Source: Paguma larvata (Eukaryota; Chordata; Mammalia; Carnivora; Viverridae). Taken from it: a stretch of 64,000 nt of DNA. The notes beneath the pieces are model-generated. The model ran no database searches. It saw only the letters and a list, made by a program, of their open reading frames with translations, and was not told the DNA's origin. The stretch spans positions 24,956,247 through 25,020,246 of the forward strand of contig CM057830.1 of assembly GCA_030068075.1 (NCBI GenBank), written 5' to 3'. A program made the translations under genes and the position numbers. Positions 11,085 to 23,094 of this stretch are shown here, piece after piece. Numbering within the stretch: the stretch's first letter is position 1; each line of letters begins with the position of its first letter.

Positions 11085-11145
11085 ACTTCTGCTGCTGTTA
11101 TTACTACCATTATTGCTACTACTGCTGCTGCTCCTGTAGGCTCCC
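11085..11145. repeat. Degenerate trinucleotide (TGC/ACT) repeat
   Basis: Interrupted CTGCTG, ATTACTACC and CTACTACTGCTGCTG units, seen directly. Confidence 0.75.
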
Positions 11146-12530
11146 GGCTGTCAGTTCGAGCTTCCCGGCTGTGATTTTGCACTCTGATGACCAGAGAAGA
11201 GAATGAGGACTCGTGGAATATAAATGGAGATAAATTATCATTACGTGGTCAATTCATGAAAACCCCTGCAACGCAGGCTCACGTTTCCTGTGCAGCTCAC
11301 TGTTCTCCGAAAAAGGGAATTACGGCAGTGGAGTAAGTCCAAATAGTGCTTCTCCATTAGGAGCATGCTACGCTCCTGCCCAAATCATATCAAAGCGGAG
11401 GCATCCATGAGTCTGCCTGGTGATATCTACTGTTTCTTCTCCTTGTATAACGGGAACCATGGCCTGGTGCCCTTTTTAGTCCATAATCTGGCACACTCTG
11501 TTCTCACGGTCACAGAAATGGGCACACTTTATCATCCACTATGGAGAAGATCCCGTTACTGAAACGCAATGTCCACCTGCAATTTCACGCCGAGCCGAGA
11601 AACCCTCTAGTCAGTAATCACGGGTCCACTTTTATTATGTGCTTGTGAGGAAAAGACAACCTCCTTTCAGTGGTGGTTGTAGAATATCTATATCAGAAAA
11701 ACAGATAAAAAGAGACCCGGAGGACTTCAAATAATTCTCAAGCAGTCTAACAATGGTGAACCTCACAAGTCCCCTGAGAATACTTGGGTCTCAGTGAGAA
11801 AAAGCAGCTGATAAAACATAAGCTTTTCCCCAAATTGCTCATTTCTCCTTAAAATTCCTACCGGAAAGCTCCTAAGGTTTAGTGCACAGGTTGTTGGCAG
11901 CACAAACAAACCTACCCCGAGAGAGTCAAATCACCTCAGGACCACTCTCTCCCCTGTGCGCACACCTACTATTCGTTGAGAAGCCTGTTTGGATCAAGCA
12001 CAGAGCCATTTCAATGGCAGAAGGGAGGAATGGCCCGGTCATTACCATGAGTCATTTATGTCTGCGCCGTTAACAAGAGAATCAATAACGGCAGTGCTAC
12101 AAGGAGCACCTTCACATTATAGTTATAGGATGTCTGTGGTTGGCATATTAGAAAGGTAAGAAGTTTTGGAACAGTATGACGTTTCAATAAACGTTTGAAT
12201 ATTACATATCCACAGGGCTCTGCAACCATCATTGTCTTGAATGTGGACATATTTATGGATTTAATTTGAGTTGACTTAAGAAGGTGCTTATTATTGCTTT
12301 TCATAATAAGAGGTGATATTGATTGGAGTTGGTTTTACCCTGTCTATGTAAGGCTGAAAAATTGGTGATCTTTTCCTTTTTTTTTGTTTTTGTTTTTTGA
12401 AGGAAATGCCTTCCTTTGGAGCCCTCTGTATTCTTTATTACTATACTCATAGCACCTTTAATTCTTCACCTCAGTTTCTTTATATGGGAGGGAGATCTAG
12501 CCTGGTAGTCCTAAGATTCCTGGGGTCTAA
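11145..12530. other. No gene seen
   Basis: Mostly unassigned sequence. The short frames at 11365-11562 and 11882-12073 show no domain or splice context. Confidence 0.4.
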
Positions 12531-12630
12531 TCTACCTCTGTATTTCCAGAAATGAACACAGTGCTTGGCACGTAATGTATGCCTCATATTGTTTACGGTA
12601 TAGGTGACTGTATGAAGAATGAGTGAGTGG
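12530..12630 (+). repeat. L2 3' tail fragment
   Basis: TCTGTATTTCCAGAAATG then ACACAGTGCTTGGCACGTAA matches the L2 phrase 'tgtatccccagcgcctagcacagtgcctggcac', ending near GAATGAGTGAGTG. Confidence 0.6.
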
Positions 12631-13174
12631 TTTCTTAGCCTTCTGGTCTATCTGATCACAGTAAGCCAATCTATCTCTGATGCCACTCTATCGCTTGGCT
12701 GTGGACGTCACAATGGGATCCAGCTGTCTCTAGTTCTATGGCATTTTTTGTAGGCTTCATTCTAGACACATATGCTCAAGTGGTCTGCGCTGCTTTCTTA
12801 AGGCATTTCTTCAGTCAGATCCACTTATGGTTGACATCTCACCTCACTGAACATGGTCACCTCGGGAATATTGTTCATCTCTGCATAACGTCTGGGTCAG
12901 CAGGTGATGGAGCTGAACACAGTGATTAGGACTGGCAGACTTGAGCACTCTCTGGGGGGCAGCATTACTGGTGATGCAGAGTCCTTGGTTGACATTATGC
13001 ACATGTGTGGATTTGACGCTTACAAATCCAGCCATGACACCCACAGCAAGCTCGAGTGCTAGAGTGGACGGAAAATGGTCATTGTTCCATCAACATTTGG
13101 TATGGTCTGAAATCCACAGCCGGGCATTGTCGGATTTTCAAAGACACATTGACCTTAAAGGTAGCATAATTTTG

Positions 13175-13310
13175 AAAGGGATTCAGGAGAGCTCAATTCT
13201 AACCCAGATGTCATATTACCTAGCTGTGTCACTTTGGTCAAATCCTAGCCTCTTTGGACTTGTACAGTGAGAGCGTGAGACCAGATGATCTCACAGTACC
13301 TAACTCAAGT
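13175..13310 (+). repeat. MIR-like fragment
   Basis: ATTACCTAGCTGTGTCACTT and CAAATCCTAGCCTCTTTGG resemble the MIR core ('agctgtgtgaccttgggcaa...aacctctctg'). Confidence 0.65.
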
Positions 13311-13319
13311 CTTTTAAAG

Positions 13320-13735
13320 GTTACATCATCTGCTTGGTCCTGCCTCAGGAATTTTCTATGTGCAGCTCTGTCTGGAACACAATTGCTCATGAACTTTCTG
13401 CCCTCCGTCTCTTCCTTCCTTTTTTCAGGCCTCTGCTCAAATGTCACCTCCTGGAGGAACCCTCCCTGATCACCTTATATAAAAGGACAACGCCTTTCAG
13501 GTACACCTCTCTAGTCTTCCTTGCTTTCTTTTTCTTTGTCACATTATCACTCTCTGCAACTGTATTATATACAGATTGTTTACCTGTTTCTCACCTGTCT
13601 TCCCTACTGGAATGCAAGCCCCCGCGAGGGTGAGAGTTTGGTCTTATTTGCTGTTTTATTCTCAGTACCTAAAGCAGTGCCTGACCTATTACGGGCATTC
13701 AATAAATATTACTTGAATGACTAAATGACGATTTG
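13320..13735 (+). repeat. L2 LINE 3' end, well preserved
   Basis: Reads AGGCCTCTGCTCAAATGTC, GAGGAACCCTCCCTGATC, ACTGGAATGCAAGCCCC, AAAGCAGTGCCTGACC and finally TTCAATAAATATTACTTG plus a GAATGA-type end. This is the standard order of an L2 3' end, including what remains of its ORF2 tail. Overlapping 99-codon and 71-codon frames here are repeat-derived. Confidence 0.9.
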
Positions 13736-13789
13736 AACTCCAAGCTAAGAAGTCTTTAGACTTTCTAAGGTATAATCTGGTTTAATACA

Positions 13790-14135
13790 CTGTCTTAATC
13801 TCTTTAGACTGCCGCAACAAAACACCAGATGCTGAGTGGCTCATCAACAACAGAAACATTTATTTCTCACAGTTCTAGAGACTGAGAAGTCCAAGATCAA
13901 GGCACTGACAAGTTAGTGTCTACTGAGGGCCACTTCTTGCTATAACCTCTTATGGCAGAAGCAGTTAAGGGAACTCTCTGAGGCCTGTTTTATAAGCACA
14001 CTAATACCAATCGTGAGGGCTCCATCCTCATGAACGAGCCATCTCCCAAAGGACCCACCTCCAAATATCATCACGGTGGGGGTTAAAACGTCAACATATG
14101 GATTTTACAGGAGACACAGACATCCAGTCTACAGC
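13790..14135 (-). mobile_element. MLT1-type (ERVL-MaLR) solo LTR, antisense
   Basis: The plus strand shows AACAACAGAAACATTTATT, TCACAGTTCTAGAGACTG, AAGTCCAAGATCAAGGCAC, AGGGCTCCATCCTCATG and ACCCACCTCCAAATATCATC, which is the reverse complement of an MLT1A/B-like LTR. Ends at CAGTCTACAGCAC. No internal retroviral sequence is attached. Confidence 0.88.
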
Positions 14136-14361
14136 ACATGCCAAGTTGGAAATCACATAATCATTAGTTCATTAAGCTAAAGGGATCACTGAAGTTACCT
14201 GGCATAATCTCTCATTTCAAAGACAGAGAAACTGAAAGCAAGAATGGATCAGTGACCTGCTGATTCTATTAGCAATAGAACACAGGTCTCTTTATTCCCA
14301 TTTCACTCGTATATCCATTACTTCTGGTGGCTAAAACAACATAATTTATATTCCCCCAGAT

Positions 14362-14580
14362 AGTTTATTTTATATTTTCTTTGTTTTGAGGGAGAAAGAG
14401 AGTGAGCATGACTGGGGGAGGGGCAGAGAGAGAGGGGGAGAGAGAGAATCCCAAGCAGGCTCTGCATTGTCGGCGTAGAACCCTACATAGGGTTCAATCC
14501 TACGAAATGTGAGATCATGACCTGAGCTGAAATCAAGAGTCAGGTGCTTAACCAACTGAGCCACCCAGTCACTGCCCCCC
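14362..14580 (-). mobile_element. Carnivore tRNA SINE
   Basis: Antisense copy: GTTTATTTTATATTTTC, GA-rich tract, GTGAGATCATGACCTGAGC, then ACTGAGCCACCCAG with an odd C-rich 5' end. Possible duplication AGATAGTTTATT (14359-14370) against AGATAGTTATTA (14593-14604). Confidence 0.93.
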
Positions 14581-14774
14581 TACCCCCTGCCAAGATAGTT
14601 ATTAATTACAAAGGGGAAAAAAGTAACTTCATAGTGGAGGAAACCCATAGTTACCACCTTAACCAAGGGGGCAAGGTTACTATCACTAGTAACAAAGCAT
14701 GTGAACACCAGGCACCCAGTGACAGGATGTACTGAATAGTGGATACCTAACCTTTGTGTTATTCTTCCCTCAAA

Positions 14775-15135
14775 TCCTTAACCTTAATGTAACTGTGAGA
14801 AAACATCAATCAGCCACAAGTGAGGGATATTGTACCAAACAATAGACCGGTACTTTTCAAAAATGCTAAGACATTTTGTGAAATGACAAAATGTTAAGAC
14901 ATTTTGTGCATACTGGAATAGAAAAAGGACACTAGTAAAAACAGTAGTAAAATGTGAATAAGGCCTATAGTCATAATATTGTACCAATGTTGCTATCTTG
15001 GTTTCGGTAACTAGACTGTGGTTATATAATATGGTAAGAGTAGGGGAAGTTGGGTAAATTATATATGGGAACTCTACTATTTCTGCAACTGTTCTGAAAG
15101 TCTAAAATTGTTTCAAGATAAAACGTTAAAAAGTA
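14775..15135 (+). mobile_element. Old L1M-type 3' end
   Basis: AGGGATATTGTACCAAAC, AAAAAGGACACTAGTAAAA, CTAGACTGTGGTTATATAA and TCTAAAATTGTTTCAAGAT occur in the order of an L1MC/ME-like 3' UTR, followed by AAAACGTTAAAAAG. Confidence 0.8.
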
Positions 15136-15738
15136 CCAACAACATGATGTTTTGTTGACTCGGGACAAAGTTGCATGTGTCAATTCAAGGTGCCTGTAAT
15201 GGGTGTTCGAATGCAGACAATTCTAAGATGACGGCTTTTAGGACTTCAGAGGGTATGTGGAGCTTCGATTGAAGAATTTCCCCCCAATGATTAAAATAAC
15301 TAGCAGGTACAGAACATGGTTGCTGCATCGCACCTTAGAAGAATTCAAGAGCATGGAGGGAGAATGCTACACATCACTCCGTTCCTTTATTCAAAACATC
15401 TGAAATGACTGGGACATTGGAATCCCGGCATTCCAGCAGGACGTTAGTTTGCCTGTCCGGGAAATATCTCCAACAGGTTTTATGACAATTGCATTTTGAG
15501 ACTCTCCATTCTGAAACTTGAGATGCCCCACCTGACTTGTCCATTGTCACTGGGCAAGTGTAGCTGATTCAAGTAACAGGCATAGCCTTATTTTAAGCCA
15601 TTTTATCCCACGACGCAAAATGATTTCACGAGAGACTTTTAAACTTGTTACAAAGGGCTTCCTTACAAATACCAAGAGGTGCCTTAGTTTAGGAATGGCA
15701 GACAAATATAATGTACTTATACCATTACTTTTCAATTC
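15135..15738. other. No gene seen
   Basis: Unassigned sequence; no confident repeat or exon. Confidence 0.4.
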
Positions 15739-15754
15739 AATACCTATGGTGCAT

Positions 15755-15812
15755 TTTGTTAAAGTTTATTTTGAGAGAGAGAGAGAGGGAGAGAGAATAA
15801 GCAGGGGGGGGC

Positions 15813-15844
<32 letters not shown>

Positions 15845-15994
15845 GGAGACACAGAGAGAGAGAGAGAAACCCAAGCAGGCTCCTCCCTGTCAGAGCAGAG
15901 CCCGACACCGGGCTCAAACTCATGAACTTGAGATCATGACCTGAGCCAAAACCAAGTGTCGGCCACTTAACCAAGTGAGCCACTCAGGTGCCCC
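15755..15994 (-). mobile_element. Felid-type tRNA SINE with perfect TSD
   Basis: Antisense copy with an expanded GA tract. The duplication AATACCTATGGTGCAT is identical at 15739-15754 and 15995-16010 (16 bp). This fixes the insertion boundary and suggests a fairly young copy. Confidence 0.98.
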
Positions 15995-16189
15995 AATACC
16001 TATGGTGCATATTAATAATCTGTCTCTGACACCACTTTCTGGCCTTTCTCAATCAGCCTTGTGCTCTTTCATAACAGCGTTTTCCAAGCAGCTGATACCA
16101 GTTGACAAGAACTTGCGTGTGAGATGAACAATATTCACCGTTTCAGATACAGTGTGATGAGGAATTGGTTAAAAAAAAGAAACAGATTA

Positions 16190-16385
16190 TAATCCCAGTT
16201 TTCCATTTTTTTTTCCTTTGTGATCTCATTGAACTTTTAAAAATCATTTCTGTGCCTTCCTTTCCTGATCTGTAAAATGGGAACCTTAGTACATGCCTAC
16301 CTCACATAGTCAGGATGAAGGTTAAGTAGCCCAAGCAAAGACACTCTGTAACGTGTAGAGAATTATACAAGCGAAAGGCAGTCTG
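16190..16385 (+). repeat. MIR-like SINE 3' half
   Basis: TTCCTGATCTGTAAAATGG, CCTACCTCACATAGTCAGG and GAAGGTTAAG match the MIR 3' half. Confidence 0.8.
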
Positions 16386-17030
16386 ACTGGAATATTCAAC
16401 AAAATCAACCAGAGAAAGGGTTTTCTCCAACCCACTTCATCATCTTCTGTTTTCCGACCATGTATTTTGTCTTCAAACACTCAGCGCTTACATTTCTGAC
16501 CAACAGAATGGGGTTAGAGTGTGAGTGGCCCCTCATTGAGCAAGTACAATGAGGATAATGGAACAAATAATTGAATGTGCTGTACAGGCGTGTGCTCCCA
16601 TGTTATTCCAGCAAGCAGAGCCTGTGACACATGCTGTAGTCACGTCCCTACCTCACTGCTCTGAATCTCAGAAAACTTCCAAGCAGAAGTACGTGACTTT
16701 AAAAATGAATGCTTTCTGATAAAGCATCAACGAATACCCCCAGCTAACTGGGGAGGCTGTGGGACCCTTAGCTGGACTGCGGTACAGTGCTAATTTAACA
16801 TGGAACAAATCTCAGACTCGAAGCCATCCATTGCTTACACATTTATTCATGCCTATGGCTTCAGAGAGGTCATATTCTTTAGATTTTTTTTACCTCATTT
16901 TTCTTCTCACACTTCTAACTGATTTCTTCTTCTGGGCATTTATCAGAGTTTGATCCTAGGCCTTCTTCTCTTTTCTCTTCACACGCTACGTGACCTCCAT
17001 TGTCAACACTCTGTTCCATGTATGTAGCAG
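16385..17030. other. No gene seen
   Basis: Unassigned sequence; short frames only. Confidence 0.4.
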
Positions 17031-17420
17031 CATCGTCCTCACACCTGCAATCTCTTGTCTGTGCTACAATTGTATTTTGACTTCTTCAACTGCATGTTTC
17101 AGAGACATCTCAAACTGAGCTCGCACTCTCCCCCAAACCTGCTTCCTCCACAACCTTTGTCTATCACTGCAGTCAATTTGACAACAAATTCTTCCAACAA
17201 AAAACGTTAATTAAGGACCCATCCTTAATCCCTCATGTCTGATGTAGAACCCATTTCCAAAGCACACAGACGTCACCTACAAAATACATCTCCAATCCGT
17301 TCAATTCCATTTTTTGTTGTCACTGCCCTAGTCCCAGCCCCCACCTCCATTCCTTGTGTGAAGACAAATCCCACTCTTCCCATCTTGGCAGGGTGCATTT
17401 CTTGGAGTGTGGCAGTCAAT
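17030..17420 (+). repeat. Unclassified old interspersed repeat (possible)
   Basis: CACCTACAAAATACATCTCC and GTCACTGCCCTAGTCCC are phrases I associate with an ancient dispersed repeat, but I cannot name the family. The 81-codon frame at 17235-17480 lies in it. Confidence 0.3.
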
Positions 17421-18265
17421 TCACAACCAGGAGGGTGGCAAGTGCAAATACCAAAGACAAAGGCTAAGGCCGCAGAATGAAAAGATGGAAAGAATTTGAG
17501 TCCTTAATGATAATACTGAGTGACTGAACCAACTCTTGGATCACCTTTCTTCCAAATTCAGATTGTATGAGGAAAAATTCACATCTACTGTTTAAGTTTT
17601 TATTACACATTCTGTTACTTGAAGTCATAAGCTTTCAAATGGACACAAACTGTTCCTGCTGTTACAATAATATAGTTGGCAGTCTCCTAAAACTACAGCT
17701 ACCCTTGACTCTGGGGTCAAGAATAGGTCTCCTGATCCCACATCTGGGTACTCTAGGAATTCTTCCAGCTCCCCATTTATGGGGCTGAAGTGTGAAATTG
17801 TGTGTATTTATGTGTGCTGGAGAAAAAGGACAAAAAAAAATCCACTATGAGGCTCCTGTAATCTAGGTTTGATGGTTTAGTGGTGTTTTCATTATTTCTA
17901 AGATTCCTACTTTGATTCCTCAGAGGCATTACAAAAGCTCCATAGAAACAGAGAGAATGAGTGTCATGCCAAGAGCAGGAAACTAAAAAGAAGCAAAAGA
18001 AAATGTACAGCAAACTACTCATTAATGGAAGGAATAAAGGGTGTGTAGAAAAAGGTAAGAAATTATAAAAACGTCAGGAAAGGAAGAGGTCTGTGAACCA
18101 AAAGCTTGATGAGGACAAGGTCATGTCTCCTTCCGCCGTATCCAGCTGTCATCCCCGCATACCACTGTTCTGCAACTTTAATGTGGAAAAGCAAGTGCTT
18201 CACTTCAAAAAACTGGAAGGCATTTAAGAGTCAATAGGTTTAAATGAATCTATTTAAAATATGTA
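17420..18265. other. No gene seen
   Basis: Unassigned AT-rich sequence. A minus-strand 81-codon frame here is low-complexity and has no recognised motif. Confidence 0.4.
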
Positions 18266-18280
18266 TTAAAAATCCTATCT

Positions 18281-18408
18281 CGGAGTGCCTGGGGGGCCCG
18301 GTCAGTAGGATGCTGAACTCTTGATCTCAGCTCAGGTCTTGAACTCAGGGTCTTGAGTTTGGGTCCCGTGTTGGGCCCCCTACTGGGCATGAAGCCTACT
18401 TAAAAAAA
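18281..18408 (+). mobile_element. Older, short carnivore tRNA SINE
   Basis: A tRNA-like head without the long CT tract, ending GGGCATGAAGCCTACTTAAA. Perfect duplication AAAAATCCTATCT at 18268-18280 and again ending at 18420. The short form marks an older CAN-SINE subfamily. Confidence 0.9.
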
Positions 18409-18529
18409 AAAATCCTATCTTCAGTTTTTAAAAAAATTCACATATTCCGTAGGATGGTATGGTGAGTAAAGAGCACTTACCAAGAGACTACTTCATCACC
18501 CCCAACATGTTAATACTATTCTCATCGAC

Positions 18530-18740
18530 TACCGCACTTTATTGAATGGCTATATACCAGGTATTCAAATTATGAATTATATACATCATCTCAGCTACTT
18601 CTCAGACACCTCTGAGTGACTGCTGTTGTTATTAGCACTGAACAGATGAAGAAATGAAAGCACGGGAGTAAAATGACTGGTCAGTAAATGGTTAAGAAAC
18701 GATTTAAGCCCAAGACATTGACCTGTAAGCACCGTGGAAA
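18530..18740 (-). repeat. MIR SINE, antisense
   Basis: TTTATTGAATGGCTATATACC, CATCATCTCAGCTACTTC and GAACAGATGAAGAAATGAAAG follow the reverse MIR order. Confidence 0.75.
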
Positions 18741-18921
18741 GGTTCTGGGGAAGCTTACCAACAGAAATAAACAAATGGAGAAACTGTACTCCTCATCTGG
18801 TCATAAGAGAGTCTTTAATTTATGTGTGTTAAGCTACGTTGCTGTTATCCCCATTACTCTTTACAAAAAGCCTTATGAGCAGATATTCTCACTAGTTTAC
18901 ATAATAAGAAATTGAGGTCTT

Positions 18922-19137
18922 GAGCTACTTGCGTGGCTCAGCTGGTTGGGCCTCTGGCTCTTGATTTTGGCTCCGATCGTGTTCTTGTGGTTCGTGAGTT
19001 CAAGTCGCGCATCGGGCTCTGTGCTGACAGCTCGGAACCTGCTTAGGATTCTGTCTCTCCCTCTCTCTCTCTGCCCCTCCTCTGCTGGTACTCTTTCTCT
19101 CTCTCTCAAAATAAATAAATAAACTTAAAAAAAAAGG
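18922..19137 (+). mobile_element. Felid-type tRNA SINE
   Basis: Head GCGTGGCTCAGCTGG, body GTGCTGACAGCTCGGAACC, CT tract and AAATAAATAAA tail. Duplication AATTGAGGTCTT (18910-18921) against AATTGAGGCCTT (19138-19149), one mismatch. Confidence 0.95.
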
Positions 19138-19201
19138 AATTGAGGCCTTAAGATAAATCCAGTTAGATACAGGAGAATCAGAACCTGAACTCCCACCCAC
19201 T

Positions 19202-19202
<1 letters not shown>

Positions 19203-19237
<35 letters not shown>
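19203..19237. repeat. Poly-T run, about 35 bases
   Basis: An uninterrupted T homopolymer not followed by any SINE or L1 tail. The length may be inexact because homopolymers are prone to sequencing error. Confidence 0.9.
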
Positions 19238-19239
<2 letters not shown>

Positions 19240-19241
<2 letters not shown>

Positions 19242-19860
19242 CTAAAGCTGTACCAATATTGGGTAATTCTTGGTCTTGGTAATATTACCATGGTCTTCTT
19301 TTCATGACATATGCTATTCATCTGAATAACGGACGATTATCCCATTTGTATGTAACTTAGAAAAGGAGAAAGCTGTTTGAAAAGAGCCTGAGATGTGGCG
19401 GTGTAAGATTACTGTGTGACCAGAGCACTGATGAAAATGTTCCTGTGCGTTAGAATCTCTGCCCTTCAGGTCGGAGATCTTTTCGGAGAAAGAACTTGTT
19501 AAAACACAATCCCGATATCTAATATTCATTCTTGTGCCACTGACAATGACATTTTAATTTCATTTACCAAATAATCAACTCAGGTTTTTTAAAACACTAC
19601 CTTAAAAACCATTTTGAAACCTGGGGATAAACATGGCACCTTTTAAAAAAATAGTGCATTTTTCCCTAAAATTACATCGGTACTCCATTTCTCTTTCACC
19701 TTTATAGATTTTTGATGGCCTCATAAGGATCAAAGTGAATGTCTATGAAGTCAGTGTTTCAGTTGTATCATGAAATGAGAGAAAGAGAGCCACAGAGAGA
19801 GAGAGCAAGCACGCACATGCACACATGTAGTCTTGGTGAAGGGAACATAGGCAGTTTTTG
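19240..19860. other. No gene seen
   Basis: Unassigned AT-rich sequence with a GA/CA-rich patch near 19780-19830. Confidence 0.4.
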
Positions 19861-19879
19861 CCCAGCCAGCTAACTGCCT

Positions 19880-20340
19880 GCGATTTTTTTTTTCCTTTGG
19901 GGAATTGCTCCCGCCCTCCCCCACCGCATTATTCCTCGTGGTTCCAGTATAGCTGCCAATCAGAGTATCCCTGTGCCTTCCCGAATTCTCCCAAGGGATG
20001 AGTTTGAGGACCCAAACTACACTACTCCAAGGAAGCTGACAGAGGAGGAAAGGATACAAGGTCAGAAAGAGTTTGGAGCTGAGCATTCAAAAGACAAAAC
20101 TCAAAAAGAAGATGCAGGTGTTTCTGCTTCTGAGATCCTGGAACCCTTCCAGTTCATGTCCTATTCTGAGACCCAGCTTTTAATTCACTTTTTTCATTTC
20201 TATGAACATCTTTTTAATAAATAGCCCCCACCCTCTTGCTCTGTTTTCTCCGACTTGAGTTAGACAGTTAATTGCTGATGTCCACAACTGAAGACTAGCA
20301 GACACCACTAGTTAGCTACCTCAGTCCCCATCTACAATGA
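19880..20340 (+). repeat. Possible ancient LTR or DNA-transposon remnant
   Basis: GCCAATCAGAGTATCCC, an AG-rich centre, GGAACCCTTCCAGTTCATG and TTTTTAATAAATAGCCC are arranged like an old mammalian repeat. An 83-codon frame (19973-20224) starts MPSRILPRDEFEDPN and looks coding-like, but is more likely repeat-derived. Confidence 0.3.
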
Positions 20341-20356
20341 CTTCTAGTCACGTTTC

Positions 20357-20575
20357 TTTTTTTTTAATTTTTTAATGTTTTTTTATTTAGTTTTTGAGAA
20401 AGAGTGCGCAAGTGGGGGAGGCGCAGAGAGAGAGAGGGGGACAGAGGATTTAAAGCAAGTTCCTTGCTGACAGGCTGACCGCAGCGAGCCCAGTATGGGG
20501 CTCAAACTGCCCAACCGTGAGATCATGACCTGAGCTGAAGTTGGATGCTCAACCAACTGAGCAACCCTGGCACCC
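20357..20575 (-). mobile_element. Felid-type tRNA SINE
   Basis: Antisense copy ending ACTGAGCAACCCTGGCACCC. Imperfect duplication CTTCTAGTCACGTTTC near 20341 against GCTCTAGCCACCTTTC near 20576. Confidence 0.93.
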
Positions 20576-20579
20576 GCTC

Positions 20580-22400
20580 TAGCCACCTTTCCATTGGCGA
20601 CTGTCCTGGGATGCAGTTCTGTCTGGTGATACATAAATATAAGTCTTCTGGGAAAGCTTTCTGGGAAATCTTCAGCTTCATATTCAAAGCTGATACACCC
20701 CTTTTACCCTTTCTTTCTCACCCGGTGGAAATGGCGGCTGGTGGTACAGTAGCCAGCTCATGACCATGAGGGGATAAGCATGAGGGCAAGTCAATAAAAA
20801 CTCTAAAGATACCAGTCCTGACATGGCTGAGCCCATAGCACCTTACTTGCAGATATCTTAACATTGGAGACAAAGTTCTATTTATTTAAGCCACTATAGA
20901 CAGCTTTTTATCTATCTGCCCATCTATTTGTTCCTTCAAGTGCCTGCAATCCTAACTGACACAAACCCCAGTCAATAAAATGGGGGTGCAGAAGACAAAC
21001 AAAAAACTGTAACTCCCTCTCGACACTGAGGAACGTAAGGGGATACGGGCTGGGAGAAAGAGAAGACCGAGCCAAAAAAATTGAGGTGTATCTCTTAGTA
21101 CTTGACCTCTATTCTTTTCCTATTGCTGTTAACTAGTCTTGGACTGCAGTGAACCTGGGAGCTGATATTAATGCAGAAATGAAGGATGGTGCCTTCTGGA
21201 TACAGGTATACTGCGACACAGGGCACTTGGCTTCCAAAGATGGGGATTTATATCTGCATAAACATGTCTGCACTTGTACCGAAAATGCTAAAGATGATCT
21301 TACCCAGATGTCAATTCTACTTAGACAAAGGAAATCCTAGGGTATTTTTTTGTTTGTTTTTCTTTTTTTCTTTTTTCTTTTTTTTTTTTTGTTTGTTTGT
21401 TTTTTGGTCTCTCCATAATATGGTATTAAAATAAAATACTATTTTGTCCCTGCCTTTTTCTTTTGCTTCCAGTCCTGGACTGCAGGCAAGACTTACAGAT
21501 TCTCCTCAGAGACTGAAAAAGGTCAATAATAGAAATGTTGTTTTCTTCCTCCCACTAACTGATTAAATAACTCATGGCCTTATGTATAGTAACTCATGCA
21601 TTTCTAAAGAAAATCATTCAAGGACTGCATGATTTCCTGCGGTGACCTCCAGGGTGCTGAAAGGTTAGAAAATTTCAAGTCTAGTGTAACCAATAAAATA
21701 AAGAATCTGTGTTAGGCACTTTGAGAGTTTCGGGGTGAGTGACAGTACAGCCAAAGGGTGCAGTCCCGGGGAGAGGCAGGTGATGCCTGTTTATGTGGCT
21801 GTCTTGATGAGAGAAGTCCTCCTAAGAGGATAAACGAGATTTAGGACTTGTCCTGTGAAAATTGTTATTTCCCTCCGGTTAACTCGCTCGCATAATTTCA
21901 GGACTTCGGCCCTGATGGGGCTACTTTATTTGCAGCATTTAGACAAAGTTAATGACCGTTTTCTCATAGTAAGGGCAGTTCAGTAGAATTGGGAGGTCAC
22001 TGGCTATTAGCATTTGATTTCCTTGCTGATGCCAGAGAGATGAGCTGGGGGAGGGGGGGCTCAATCACTCATATTTTAATTTAGTCTCATTAAATGAGAG
22101 TTCCACATGATGTCTGAGGGATGACTCAAAATTTCAGATGGGAAATGTCCAGTCCTTTGCGCAGTGGGGAGATCCGCTGATAACGCAATTGTCAGAGGGA
22201 CACGCTTTCGATTTCCAGTCTCAGGGGAGGATGAGATCAGGCTTGAATGATCATTTGTGGTGATTGAATTGCTTTCTGACAAGGAAGCCTCACTCACTTG
22301 TGGACTTTATGGACGGCACTCTTAAAAATTGGCCAGTTAATCTCTTTAACTGTTGCGTCTTTCTTAGGTTCCACTGTCTCCTTCATAACTGCTATAAAAT
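20580..22400. other. No gene seen; T-rich tract inside
   Basis: Unassigned except for a T-rich polypyrimidine tract at 21342-21411. The segment ending CTAACTGACACAAACC near 20965 may be the tail of an old repeat. Nothing else is recognisable. Confidence 0.4.
21342..21411. repeat. T-rich low-complexity tract
   Basis: T runs broken by G or C (TTTGTTTGTTTTTC type), seen directly. Confidence 0.9.
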
Positions 22401-22411
22401 CGAGAAATGTG

Positions 22412-22639
22412 TTTTTTTTTTAAAGATTTTTTTTAATGTTTTTATTTATTTTTGAGAGCAAGAGAGACAAAGCATGAGTGGGGGAGGGGCAGAGAGAGAG
22501 AAGGAGACACAGAAAGAAGCAGGCTCCAGGCTCTGAGCTGTCAGCACAGAGCCCAATGCGGGGCTCGAACTCACAGACTGTGAGATCATAACCCGAGCCG
22601 AAGTCAGACACTTAACCGACTGAGCCACCCAGGCGCCCT
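22412..22639 (-). mobile_element. Felid-type tRNA SINE with perfect TSD
   Basis: Antisense copy, T-run to GAGCCACCCAGGCGCCC. GAGAAATGTG is identical at 22402-22411 and 22640-22649. Confidence 0.97.
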
Positions 22640-23094
22640 GAGAAATGTGGTTTAAGCAAGATGCAGATGTGGTTCTGTCTTAGTAAGAGGGAGTAGCTAC
22701 CTGCCAAAGCCTGGGATGGAGAGAAAGAAAATAGGATGGCTTTTTGTAGGAGCAAAAGACATAGGAGATAAAATCAAGAAGCTGATGTGGGGGCACGGCA
22801 CGAATCGTTAGTGAGAGATCTCTAAGGCAAACGTGAGATTTAGGGACCAGCATAGGGACAGCCAGGTCCAGCTACGATCCCACGTGATGTAACGTTTCCT
22901 TTTCTCATTTCGGGCTCAGGCTATCTGGGGTTTATTTGATGGATGAAGATAGGAGATCCCCTTATGATGGTAGTTGTTACAACAAATGTGTCAACAAAGT
23001 AATGGGTAAACACATAAAAAGCACCAACTGACTCTGCCTAGGGAAAAGGAAGCATAATTTGAGTTATGTACTAAGAATAACAAAAAAAATTATA

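Noticed and set aside
12702..12711. GGACGTCAC resembling a CRE site
   Set aside because: Single site with no CpG cluster or promoter context.
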